From a virus, in IMG/VR virus record IMGVR_UViG_3300042465_008100, positions 1 through 64,000 of that record: DNA of 64,000 nucleotides; one strand, given 5' to 3'. The notes beneath the pieces were generated by a model, which saw nothing but the letters and a program-made list of their open reading frames with translations, did not search any database and was not told the origin of the DNA. The translations under genes and the position numbers were made by a program. Numbering within the stretch: position 1 is the stretch's first letter; the number at the start of each line of letters is the position of its first letter. Positions 50,536 through 59,408 of the stretch are shown piece by piece.

Positions 50536-52374
50536 TTATTCTATTAAATTATTTATTAATGCTGTTATAATTTCATCTTCAGTTTTTATTTCATCACCAA
50601 CTATTGTGGAAATAACATCTTTTTTATATTTTAACGTTTCCCACATTCTTGTTGATATTGTATTTTCAAATAACTGATAATAAATATTCACATCATTTTT
50701 TTGTCCAATACGATATGCTCTATCTTCTGCCTGTTCGTTCATACCTGGAACCCAATCAAAGGAATTAAATATAACAACAGTTGCTTCAGTTAACGTAATA
50801 CCCACACCAGCAGATTTTAAGTTACCCACAAAAACTTTAATTTTATCATTATTTTGAAAATCATCAACAGATTCTTGTTTTCTTGTTGTTGACATCGGGC
50901 CATTGTGTTTAACAGCTATTTTATTAAAATGAGAATAAATCGCTTCCAACTCTTCAGTAAAAGATGTAAAGACAATAACTTTTTTACCAGTTTCAATAGC
51001 ATTTTCAACCATTTCAATAGTGTGTGGTATTGCTTCCATTGCGATGAATTGTCTTAATAAAATAAGTTCAACCAAATCTTTTTGCAGATTACCATTTTTC
51101 TTACCTTCAATTTCCCTTTTTAATAAATAATCTTCCCACAAATCATAATATTTTACCCAACCTTTTGTGTTTAATTTATGATAAGTTGGTGTGACAACTT
51201 TATCTGGCATATCCAAAACATCTGTTTTCAAACGTCTAAGTAATATGTTTCTGGTCTTATTAGATAACTCATCTAAATTACTTGCACCATCTGTTAACCA
51301 AATTTGTCTTTTTTGTCCATTTTTAAGCGTTTTAAAGAACTTTTTACCTTCACAATATCTAACAGCAAAGTGTTTCCAATTATTTGCAATTGGGGACTTA
51401 ATTAGCTTTAACAAATTGAAGAAGTCCATTGGTCTGTTAGCTACTGGTGTACCAGTTAAAAGCCAAACTTTTGGTATTTTATTTTTAACACATAACTCAA
51501 CCATAATCTTACCTCTAATACTGTCGTTGTTTTTTAGGTTATGAGCTTCATCAACAATACACAAATCAAACTTTGCATTAACCATGTTTCTGATTAATTC
51601 TTTTTTAGGTTCGTTTGGTTTTGGTTTTTTTGTTGGCTCTAAAGAATGGAAGTTTTTAAGGATATCAAAATTAATTATAGTGAATTTAGATTCATCCCAT
51701 TTCTTACCATCGATGATTGTTGTTTGGTCGCAAAAAACATTTATTTCCCGTTCCCAATTTATTTTTGTTGATGACGGGCATACGATTAATATTTTTTCAG
51801 CACCACTTTCTAATGCCGCAATGATTGATTGGATACTTTTACCAAGCCCCATATCGTCAGATAATATACAACCATTTCTTGACAATAAGAACTTAATACC
51901 TTCTTCTTGGTGTTTGTATAATTTCTTACCATATTTGGCCAACACATTATTATATTTATCAAAATCAACATCTACCTCAATTTCTTCAAAATATGGGTCA
52001 TCATTAACTTGTGTTTTTGGTAACCAATACATTTTTGATTCTTTTTGTTTCGTTGTTAGTTTACCGTAAACGTGAAATGATTTATCAGTTTCAGCTAACA
52101 TAAATTCTATTAACACTTTTTCTGGTGTGAATGATAATTCTTCATTTTTTTTTAATTCTTCACCCAAATAAGGTGTTATACTAACAATTTTATTTAAAAA
52201 TTGTGGCTCAGTATTGTAATTATCAATAATATAACTTACTTGGTTTTCAGTTAAAACAAGTTTATTATTTTTATTGTATTGGTTTCTTAATCTTAGTAAA
52301 TAAGGGTTAACACCTTCATATTTCTCCAATAATGAAATTGCTGACCTTCCTTTAATATCATTTAAATTTATCAA
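50536..52374 (-). CDS. SNF2-family DNA helicase (UvsW/SMARCAL1-like)
   Basis: A 612-residue superfamily 2 ATPase. Motif I SDDMGLGKS (~172-180), motif II DEAH (~275-278), motif III LLTGTPVANRP, motif V GITLTEATVVIF and motif VI DRAYRIGQ are all readable. The C-terminal half carries the SNF2 helical insertions. The N-terminal ~150 residues are phage-specific. It probably remodels forks or Holliday structures, like T4 UvsW. Expression is from the host-type promoter at 52434-52404. Confidence 0.88.
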   Translation of the reverse strand: MINLNDIKGRSAISLLEKYEGVNPYLLRLRNQYNKNNKLVLTENQVSYIIDNYNTEPQFLNKIVSITPYLGEELKKNEELSFTPEKVLIEFMLAETDKSFHVYGKLTTKQKESKMYWLPKTQVNDDPYFEEIEVDVDFDKYNNVLAKYGKKLYKHQEEGIKFLLSRNGCILSDDMGLGKSIQSIIAALESGAEKILIVCPSSTKINWEREINVFCDQTTIIDGKKWDESKFTIINFDILKNFHSLEPTKKPKPNEPKKELIRNMVNAKFDLCIVDEAHNLKNNDSIRGKIMVELCVKNKIPKVWLLTGTPVANRPMDFFNLLKLIKSPIANNWKHFAVRYCEGKKFFKTLKNGQKRQIWLTDGASNLDELSNKTRNILLRRLKTDVLDMPDKVVTPTYHKLNTKGWVKYYDLWEDYLLKREIEGKKNGNLQKDLVELILLRQFIAMEAIPHTIEMVENAIETGKKVIVFTSFTEELEAIYSHFNKIAVKHNGPMSTTRKQESVDDFQNNDKIKVFVGNLKSAGVGITLTEATVVIFNSFDWVPGMNEQAEDRAYRIGQKNDVNIYYQLFENTISTRMWETLKYKKDVISTIVGDEIKTEDEIITALINNLIE

Positions 52375-52403
52375 AACATACTCTATTTATATTTTGTTAT
52401 GAT

Positions 52404-52434
52404 TAAATATACTCATTTTTTTTATAAAAATCAA
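52404..52434 (-). promoter_or_regulatory. Bacteroidota-type promoter for the helicase (TTG-N20-TATATTTA)
   Basis: Minus strand TTG (52434-52432), 20 nt, TATATTTA (52411-52404). The last base of the -7 box is A instead of G. It lies 29 nt before the helicase start codon. Confidence 0.6.
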
Positions 52435-52463
52435 GACTATATGGCATATTAATGAATTTACAA

Positions 52464-52471
52464 ATATTTAT
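52464..52471 (+). promoter_or_regulatory. Putative late promoter core
   Basis: CAAATATTTATAAAATAAAAAG, core 52464-52471, 12 nt before the ATG of the gp14-like gene. It points opposite to the host-type helicase promoter in the same 109-nt gap. Confidence 0.5.
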
Positions 52472-52483
52472 AAAATAAAAAGA

Positions 52484-53008
52484 ATGGAAAACAAAAAAAT
52501 AACACCAATTACACGCATAAATAAATTTTTTTCTGAAGATGATTTTCGTTTAGAAATTGAGATGGGTCGTGAAGCTATTGAGGGTGACGGTAATTTCACA
52601 ATTATCCTTTATCGAGTAAATAGAGAGTTGAGTGAGTTTGACAATGTGTATGGTGAAGCTTCAAAAGATGGTATAAAATATTATCCACCTGTTGAGCTGA
52701 AAGTTATTCCAATAATGGCTGAACCAGAAAATAAAGCATATAACTCTGGTGTTGGTAGTTTGAGATACATTCAGGATGGTCAATTCACGTTTGGTATATA
52801 TGATATGCAATTATCTGAATTAGATTCTGAAATAAGTTATGGTGATTATATTGGGTACCCAGTTACAGAAACTGAAATAAGATATTTTAGTGTTGTTAAT
52901 GATGGTATCAAAAATTACGATAACAAACATACTATAATGGGATATAAAGGGGCGTTTAGAACAATTGTTTGTGCTAGTGTAGATGCTTCTGAATTTAGAG
53001 GTTTATAA
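52484..53008 (+). CDS. Neck protein (T4 gp14-like)
   Basis: A 174-residue protein. Reading against gp14: an early structural block (TIILYRVNRELSEFDNVYGEA), YYPPVELKVIPIMAE, then FGIYDMQLSELDSEISYGDYIGYP and IRYFSVVNDGIKNYD, ending TIVCASVDASEFRG. The order and strand pattern resemble gp14 (fold and length close, identity low). In T4 gp13 and gp14 close the head before tail joining; here gp13 is on the other strand. Assignment is tentative. Confidence 0.45.
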   Translation: MENKKITPITRINKFFSEDDFRLEIEMGREAIEGDGNFTIILYRVNRELSEFDNVYGEASKDGIKYYPPVELKVIPIMAEPENKAYNSGVGSLRYIQDGQFTFGIYDMQLSELDSEISYGDYIGYPVTETEIRYFSVVNDGIKNYDNKHTIMGYKGAFRTIVCASVDASEFRGL

Positions 53009-53018
53009 ATTTTTAATT

Positions 53019-54080
53019 ATGGCAATGCCTAAGGGATATAGAACAAATATTGACATCGTAAACCATAAGATTGGTCCAGAGCGTAGACAAGAAATCCTTG
53101 ACGATATCGCTGATAATGGGACATTCTTACCAAGAGGTGTTCTGGAAGAAGATATGGACCAAAGTTTTATTGACTTTGTTGGTTCTAAAGATGGTTTTTT
53201 ATTAACAATTGACGGTGAAAAGGTTCCAGTAATATTTTTAACAATACAAAGATGGACAGAATTTACCAAAACATGGCAATTTTCTGATAAATATAAAAAC
53301 ATTACTTTACCATTTATCACAGTAGTTAGAAAACCAGATATACAACAAGGTCAAAATCAAGCAGGTTTATGGAATATACCAGGTAATAGAACCTATACCT
53401 ATATGAAAGTCCCAACATTTGATGGTGTTAGAAGGGGTGTTGATTTGTACAAGGTTCCACAACCAACATCTGTGGATTTAATGTATGAGGTTAGATTATT
53501 TACAAATAAAATGAAAGATTTAAATAAGTTTAATAGAATTATTCAAAGAGCATTCCAATCAAGACAATGCTATTTAAATGTAAATGGTCACCCAATGCCT
53601 TTGCATTTGGAAACAATAGGTGATGAAAGTAATGTTGAGGACTTTGAAAACAGACGTTTTTATGTTCAACTTTTTGAAATGAAATTATTAGGTTATTTAT
53701 TGGATGAGGAAGATTATGAAATTGTCCCAACAATAAATAGAAGTGTTATATCAACAGAAATTGATGAGAGAAAACTTTATACTGATGTTATATTTGACCC
53801 TATTATAAGGGGTGCTGTGGTAACTTATAGTTTTGTTTTTAAACCAAGAGCTGAAGCTTCTTTTACATATACAGCACAATATGATGCTAATTTTACTCAA
53901 TTAGTTGACGTAGAAAATTTAAATAGGATAGTTATATCTATAAATGGGGTTGTTGTGTTTGATGGTTTAATATTAACTTCTCCAATAATGATATACGCAA
54001 ATGATATTATAAACATAAGAGTGTACAAAAGTTTTTATACTGAAGGTGCATTTAAATTAATAGGTAGTACAACTTCATAA
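53019..54080 (+). CDS. Tail terminator / sheath stabiliser (T4 gp15-like)
   Basis: A 353-residue protein from MAMPKGYRTN (10 nt after the gp14-like stop). VPVIFLTIQRWTEFTKTWQFSD, ITLPFITVVRKPDIQQG, then PTSVDLMYEVRLFTNKMKDL and IIQRAFQSRQCYLNVNG, ending RFYVQLFEMKLLGYLL, follow the gp15 order (T4: INLHLVDFSYNAP, IKMIYELSIFTRYEDD, RRRIEWSLTFEVNGWMY). gp15 caps the tail tube and sheath and meets the neck. The C-terminal ~110 residues are extra beta-rich sequence. Confidence 0.55.
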   Translation: MAMPKGYRTNIDIVNHKIGPERRQEILDDIADNGTFLPRGVLEEDMDQSFIDFVGSKDGFLLTIDGEKVPVIFLTIQRWTEFTKTWQFSDKYKNITLPFITVVRKPDIQQGQNQAGLWNIPGNRTYTYMKVPTFDGVRRGVDLYKVPQPTSVDLMYEVRLFTNKMKDLNKFNRIIQRAFQSRQCYLNVNGHPMPLHLETIGDESNVEDFENRRFYVQLFEMKLLGYLLDEEDYEIVPTINRSVISTEIDERKLYTDVIFDPIIRGAVVTYSFVFKPRAEASFTYTAQYDANFTQLVDVENLNRIVISINGVVVFDGLILTSPIMIYANDIINIRVYKSFYTEGAFKLIGSTTS

Positions 54081-57000
54081 TGGCATATTATTCTAATTCA
54101 TCAGATATTAATCAAACGTTCATAATTGAACCGTTATCACTAACTGGTGGTGCACCAACCGTATCCGCATGTACTGCTGTTTTTACGAATAATGTTGTTT
54201 CTTGTGATTATAATACAACAATATTTTTAGGTGACGGTGTTATAAATTTTGATGGTAATTTATATACAAATGATAATTTAACCGCAAATACTATTAACGC
54301 TTCAACATATTATAGTGGTGGTACTAATTTATTTGACATTATTAGCCAAAAGACAATTACTGGTGGTACTTTTAATAACAATACAGATGTATTAACTTTA
54401 ACTAAAGTAGATAATACAAATATAGTAGTTACTGGTTTTACTGATTATTATACCACAGGTGCCACATTAATTGGTAACACAATATATTTTGATAGAAACG
54501 ACACATTAAGTGCGTATACAGTAAATTTAAGCAAATATACAGCTGATACATATGTTACTGGTGTTTCATTCACAAACAATCAAATAATAATTACTAGAAA
54601 CGATAATTTCAGTACTGGTGCATTTATTAACACAATGACTGGATTAACAATAAATGGTTTATTGTCTTCTAGTAATATTTCTGCAACAACTATTTCCACA
54701 ATAAGTTTAAATAGTGATTCGATTACCGCTTTAACACTAACATCTAATACGATAAACAGTAATAATATTAATGCACAAACAATTAGTGCGACAACATATT
54801 ATGGTGATGGTAGTAATTTATCTGGTGTAAAATATACTGGTGGTACAGTAACTGGAAATACTTTATTTCAAGGTGTTATAACAGCTAGTACATTAATTGT
54901 TACTGGAAGTACAATATTAAATACATTAACAGCTAATACAATATCAGCGACAACATATCAAAACTTACCAGTTAGCGGTTTAACTTCTGGGTCAAATATT
55001 GATATATCTGGTTTAAATGGTAATTATACAATATCATTTACAGGTGGTAATGTTAACCATCCTACCATTTTTAATAATGGTTTAAGTGGTAATACGATAA
55101 GTGCGACAACAATAACAGCAACAAACTATAATAATCTACCTTTAGATGTAAAAGTAACTGGGTTTACATACTCATCAAACACTTTTATTGTTTATGATAA
55201 TTCAGGACAAACATTCCCAGCAACATTTAACGTTGTTACTGGATTAACAGTTAATGGTGGGTTAACAGCTACAACTATATATGGTAATGGTTCTAATATA
55301 TCTAATATACAAATTAGCAATGTAGACAACTTACAATCAGAATTAAACAATAAATTTGATAAAAGTGGTGGTACAGTTAGTGGTAATGTATTAGTGACTG
55401 GTAATGTGACAATATTGGGTACTGCAACGACAATTAATACGGATACGTTAAATGTTAAAGATAATATAATAACTTTAAATTCAAACGCTACTGGTAATAC
55501 AGTTCCATACCCTATAAATAGTGGTATTGAAATTCTTAGAAATTCGGCAACAACAGCAACTTTATTGTGGAATGAAACTAGTGGTTATTGGATGGCTGGT
55601 TTAAGTGGTTCATCTAAACAAATAATATTATCTGGTGATAGTTTATCATTGTTAAATAGTGGTCACACACATCCAATAAGTGAAATTGTAGATTTACAAT
55701 TAAATTTAAACAACAAATTAGATACAAGTGGTGGTACAATAAATGGTGGTTTAAATGTTACAAATGGTTTAACAGCTACAACTTATTATGGTAACGGAAG
55801 TAATTTAACTGGTATATCTAAAGGTGGTGGCGGTGGAGGTCAATTATATTATTTTAATATTTCAAACACACAAGGCCCATATTATGAGTTTTCAACCAGT
55901 GCAACTTCAGTTGGTCAACAATCAATAACTGTTAGTACTGGCGCAAGTCAAACTGCGTATATAGGTGGTTTTATGACACCAAGTAATTTACCTAATGTTA
56001 GTGAATTACCAGCTGGGATAACATCTTTTTATGTTAATGCTTATACTAACAATAGTAGCGCAACATTTAATTTATATTGCGAATTCTATAAAAGAACAAC
56101 AGGTGGTGCTGAAACATTGTTATTAACATCTGACCCAATAATAGTTGTTGGTACATCACCGACAATGTATGTTACTGATACTTTTTTTAGTGGTACTAGT
56201 TTAAACAATACAGATAGATTAGTCGTAAAAGTTTATGCAACAAATACTTCAGTTCTTACTAGAAGTATTACAATGTTAAGTGAAGGTAATGCTAGTTATA
56301 GTTTTTCTTATACGACAATACCAACTTCTAGTGATACATATGTAACTGGTTTTACGTATTCAAACAATACATTAACAATAAAACAAAATAATGACCAATC
56401 TGATTATAGTCAAACAATTAATCAATTTACTGGTTTAACAATAAATGGTGATTTTAATGTTATTGGAAATGCAACATTAAGTGCTTTAACATCAAACACA
56501 ATATCCGCAACAACATACCAAAACTTACCTATAAGTGCTTTAACTGGTGGTTCAAATATCAGTATAACTGGTGCTAATGGTAGCTATGCTATTTCATTTA
56601 CAGGGACCACAGGTTCTAATTTCACTGGTGGTACAGTTACTGGTGCTACTAACTTTACTAGTGGATTAACGGCAAATACAATATCTGCTACAACATATCA
56701 GAACTTACCTATAAGTGGGTTAACAGCTGGTTCAAATATCAGTATAACTGGTTCTAATGGTAATTATACTGTTTCATTTACAGGTACAACAGGTTCTAAT
56801 TTCACTGGTGGTACAGTTACTGGTGCAACTATATATACTGGTGGTTTATCTGCTAACACATTAAATGTTAGTGGTGTAACAATATTAGATGGTACAACAG
56901 CATCTACAATTTCAGCAACAACTATAAATGCGGTTAATTATTTAAATTTACCATATCCAAATTATATAACAACAGGTTCTAGTGGTACATATTCATTAAA

Positions 57001-58540
57001 AACAGCAAATGGTAGTGCTAATAACGCAACAGCTGATTATGCAATATCTTTTGGTTATAACACAATAGCTAGTGGTCAATATTCACATGCTGAAGGTAAC
57101 ACAACAATAGCTAGTGGGATTACATCACATGCTGAAGGTTATCAAACATACGCGTATGGGGATTATTCACATGTTGAGGGGTATCAAACTTATGCTTATG
57201 GGGCTTATTCACATGCTGAAGGGTTTAATTCTATTGCTATAGGGACAGGTTCAACAGCAAAAGGGTATTATTCTGTAGCTGGTTTTCAATATATATGGCC
57301 AGAATATACTGCTTTTACTTCTTCAAATAAATTAATAATAAGGGGGTATGATTACAGGAATCAGTTTATTATTAATACTGACGGTTTAGTTGTTGATTTT
57401 AATAATGTAATATACAAATTAAAAATTACAGGAGCAACAACATACACTCAGTTATCAACGGGTGTTAGTGGTACGACAATTTCGTTTTCTGGCGGTAATT
57501 TAAGTGGTTTGGGGTCTTCAATAGTTAGAATAATTTCTACAACTAGTGGCGGTACTGGTTCGCATGCTGAAAGCAATGGTAATGCAGTTGGTGATTATTC
57601 ACATGCTGAAGGTATTGGTGTTGCAATCGGGTCTTATTCACACGCTGAAGGTCTTGGTGTTGCAATCGGGTCTTATTCACACGCTGAAGGTAATGGTTCA
57701 ACTGCTAGTAATGAATTTTCACATGCTGAAGGTGTTGGGGCTATAGCCAGTGGTGTTATTTCACATAGTGAGGGTCAAAATACAATAGCTAGTGGTGCTA
57801 TATCACACGCTGAAGGTGATTCAACAACAGCTAGTGGTTTTGGTTCACATTCAGAAGGTGGGTATACAACAGCTGCTGGTGCTTATTCTTATGCTAGCGG
57901 TTATTATTCAGTTGCTAGTGGTAACACATCTTTTGTTCATGGTAGTGGGTCAACTGCTTTGGGTTTTGGTACTATGGTTTTTGGTAGTAATATAACTGGT
58001 ACGCTAAGCAATACAGCTTATTTTGAAAGGGGTAGATTTATTGGTACTGGTACAACATCACCTATTTTACAAGTTAGTGGTTCAGTTGGTAGTTTATTAC
58101 AAGTTAATGATGAAATAACAGCAGATATATTTAATGTTGTTGATGTAAATAGCCATGCTATATTTCAAGTATTTTCAGGTGATGTTGTTACAATGGGTAA
58201 TTATGCTTATCCATCATATAATACAACATCTGGAATGACAATAACCGCTTCTAGTTTGATGAATATTGTTTCAGTTCCAACATATTACAATAATAATGGT
58301 ATTTCTTACGATTCAGTATTTGTTGATTATTCAGTTAAATATAGTGGTGGTGCTAGAGCTGGAAACATTATGATAATTCAAAGTGGTAGCACGGTTCAAT
58401 TTAGTGAAACATCAACAAATGATATTGGTAACACTTCAGTATTTACTTTTTCTGCAAATACTGCTAATAATTATATTAATTTATATTTGTCATCAACTAC
58501 AAATACAGGAACCATAAAAACTATAGTAAGAGCAATATAA
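54080..58540 (+). CDS. Giant adhesin/fibre with beta-roll repeats
   Basis: A 1486-residue fibre. A repeated ~50-residue unit (GGTVTGAT-FTSGLTANTISATTYQNLP, then ISGLTAGSNISITG and NGNYTISFTG) occurs at least four times along residues ~250-900. A Gly-rich hinge (SKGGGGGG, ~580) precedes a globular block. Residues ~985-1295 are YadA-type head repeats with SHAEG boxes, including two nearly identical 39-nt tandem units. The C-terminus is a small beta domain without an S74 chaperone, so another protein may be needed for trimerisation. It shares a 41-nt identical stretch with the S74 fibre gene. It follows the gp15-like gene with a 1-nt overlap. Confidence 0.75.
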   Translation: MAYYSNSSDINQTFIIEPLSLTGGAPTVSACTAVFTNNVVSCDYNTTIFLGDGVINFDGNLYTNDNLTANTINASTYYSGGTNLFDIISQKTITGGTFNNNTDVLTLTKVDNTNIVVTGFTDYYTTGATLIGNTIYFDRNDTLSAYTVNLSKYTADTYVTGVSFTNNQIIITRNDNFSTGAFINTMTGLTINGLLSSSNISATTISTISLNSDSITALTLTSNTINSNNINAQTISATTYYGDGSNLSGVKYTGGTVTGNTLFQGVITASTLIVTGSTILNTLTANTISATTYQNLPVSGLTSGSNIDISGLNGNYTISFTGGNVNHPTIFNNGLSGNTISATTITATNYNNLPLDVKVTGFTYSSNTFIVYDNSGQTFPATFNVVTGLTVNGGLTATTIYGNGSNISNIQISNVDNLQSELNNKFDKSGGTVSGNVLVTGNVTILGTATTINTDTLNVKDNIITLNSNATGNTVPYPINSGIEILRNSATTATLLWNETSGYWMAGLSGSSKQIILSGDSLSLLNSGHTHPISEIVDLQLNLNNKLDTSGGTINGGLNVTNGLTATTYYGNGSNLTGISKGGGGGGQLYYFNISNTQGPYYEFSTSATSVGQQSITVSTGASQTAYIGGFMTPSNLPNVSELPAGITSFYVNAYTNNSSATFNLYCEFYKRTTGGAETLLLTSDPIIVVGTSPTMYVTDTFFSGTSLNNTDRLVVKVYATNTSVLTRSITMLSEGNASYSFSYTTIPTSSDTYVTGFTYSNNTLTIKQNNDQSDYSQTINQFTGLTINGDFNVIGNATLSALTSNTISATTYQNLPISALTGGSNISITGANGSYAISFTGTTGSNFTGGTVTGATNFTSGLTANTISATTYQNLPISGLTAGSNISITGSNGNYTVSFTGTTGSNFTGGTVTGATIYTGGLSANTLNVSGVTILDGTTASTISATTINAVNYLNLPYPNYITTGSSGTYSLKTANGSANNATADYAISFGYNTIASGQYSHAEGNTTIASGITSHAEGYQTYAYGDYSHVEGYQTYAYGAYSHAEGFNSIAIGTGSTAKGYYSVAGFQYIWPEYTAFTSSNKLIIRGYDYRNQFIINTDGLVVDFNNVIYKLKITGATTYTQLSTGVSGTTISFSGGNLSGLGSSIVRIISTTSGGTGSHAESNGNAVGDYSHAEGIGVAIGSYSHAEGLGVAIGSYSHAEGNGSTASNEFSHAEGVGAIASGVISHSEGQNTIASGAISHAEGDSTTASGFGSHSEGGYTTAAGAYSYASGYYSVASGNTSFVHGSGSTALGFGTMVFGSNITGTLSNTAYFERGRFIGTGTTSPILQVSGSVGSLLQVNDEITADIFNVVDVNSHAIFQVFSGDVVTMGNYAYPSYNTTSGMTITASSLMNIVSVPTYYNNNGISYDSVFVDYSVKYSGGARAGNIMIIQSGSTVQFSETSTNDIGNTSVFTFSANTANNYINLYLSSTTNTGTIKTIVRAI
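57615..57691 (+). repeat. 39-nt tandem repeat in the giant fibre
   Basis: Two adjacent copies of a 39-nt unit (starts TTGGTGTTGC, ends CGCTGAAGGT) differ at the last base only and encode VAIGSYSHAEGLG twice. It lies within the beta-roll repeats and looks like a recent duplication. Confidence 0.85.
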
Positions 58541-58541
58541 T

Positions 58542-59348
58542 ATGGGTATTACATTTTCAGCAAAAACAATTGTAAATAATTTAACAATAGGGCCAACACC
58601 TGCGTTTCTTTTACAAACTTTCCCGAACGCTTTAGTTGCTTTTTCTTTAAGAAGATTAAACAATAATTATACTGGACCTTTAATAACTGTTAGGCGTTCT
58701 TCTGATAACACACAAAAAGATATTTACACATTAAATGATTATTCATTAGAAAATTTTGTTGGTTCTTCTAGTGGTTTTGTTAGTAAATGGTATGACCAAA
58801 GTGGTAATGATAATCATTTAATACAAACAACAACAGCTAATCAACCTAGAATAGTTAATTCTGGGATTATTGATAAATCAGGTAATAAACCTTCATTATT
58901 TTTTAGTACAGGCGCAACCGCAAATGTTTTAAATTTAACTACTAGAGTTAGTACTATTGGTAGTGTGTTTTCTGTTGTTAAACCTTTATTTACCGCTGGG
59001 CAATTTAATTGTTATATTTTAGGTGACACAATTAATTATGATTATCATGGTGATACAAACCAATGGTTAGCTAATGCATACGCTGCAACGTATGTTAAGA
59101 ATGGAAATAATTACATAAATAGTATATTAACAAATTTTACAATAACAAATAAAACAACTAATTTGGCGCTATTAAGCATGATACATACAGCTTCAAGCGG
59201 TAGGTTTAATTCATTATCTACAGATAGGAATCTTAGTGGTAGGCAATGGAAGGGATATTATACCGAATTAGTATTGTATTCAAGTAATCAAACAACAAAT
59301 AGAGTAAATATAGAAAATAATATTAATAATTATTACAATATTTATTAA
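58542..59348 (+). CDS. Lectin-like virion protein (arabinofuranosidase-fold domain)
   Basis: A 268-residue protein. LVAFSLRRLNNNYTGPLITVRRSSDNTQKDIY then SKWYDQSGNDNHLIQTTTANQPRIV matches the beta-sandwich of the alpha-L-arabinofuranosidase B catalytic/LamG family often found in phage tail proteins. RQWKGYYTELVLYS is the closing strand. Catalysis cannot be confirmed; a sugar-binding role in adhesion is as likely. It starts 1 nt after the giant fibre gene. Confidence 0.6.
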   Translation: MGITFSAKTIVNNLTIGPTPAFLLQTFPNALVAFSLRRLNNNYTGPLITVRRSSDNTQKDIYTLNDYSLENFVGSSSGFVSKWYDQSGNDNHLIQTTTANQPRIVNSGIIDKSGNKPSLFFSTGATANVLNLTTRVSTIGSVFSVVKPLFTAGQFNCYILGDTINYDYHGDTNQWLANAYAATYVKNGNNYINSILTNFTITNKTTNLALLSMIHTASSGRFNSLSTDRNLSGRQWKGYYTELVLYSSNQTTNRVNIENNINNYYNIY

Positions 59349-59363
59349 TTTATGTTTTAAGTT

Positions 59364-59371
59364 ATATTTAT
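59364..59371 (+). promoter_or_regulatory. Late-type motif in the gap before the third fibre
   Basis: GTTATATTTATTATTAAAT, core 59364-59371, 37 nt before the ATG at 59409. The leader contains TAGGGAAAG, a possible purine-rich ribosome site. Spacing is longer than in the main set. Confidence 0.3.
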
Positions 59372-59408
59372 TATTAAATAACGTTACTGGATAGGGAAAG
59401 TAATTATT

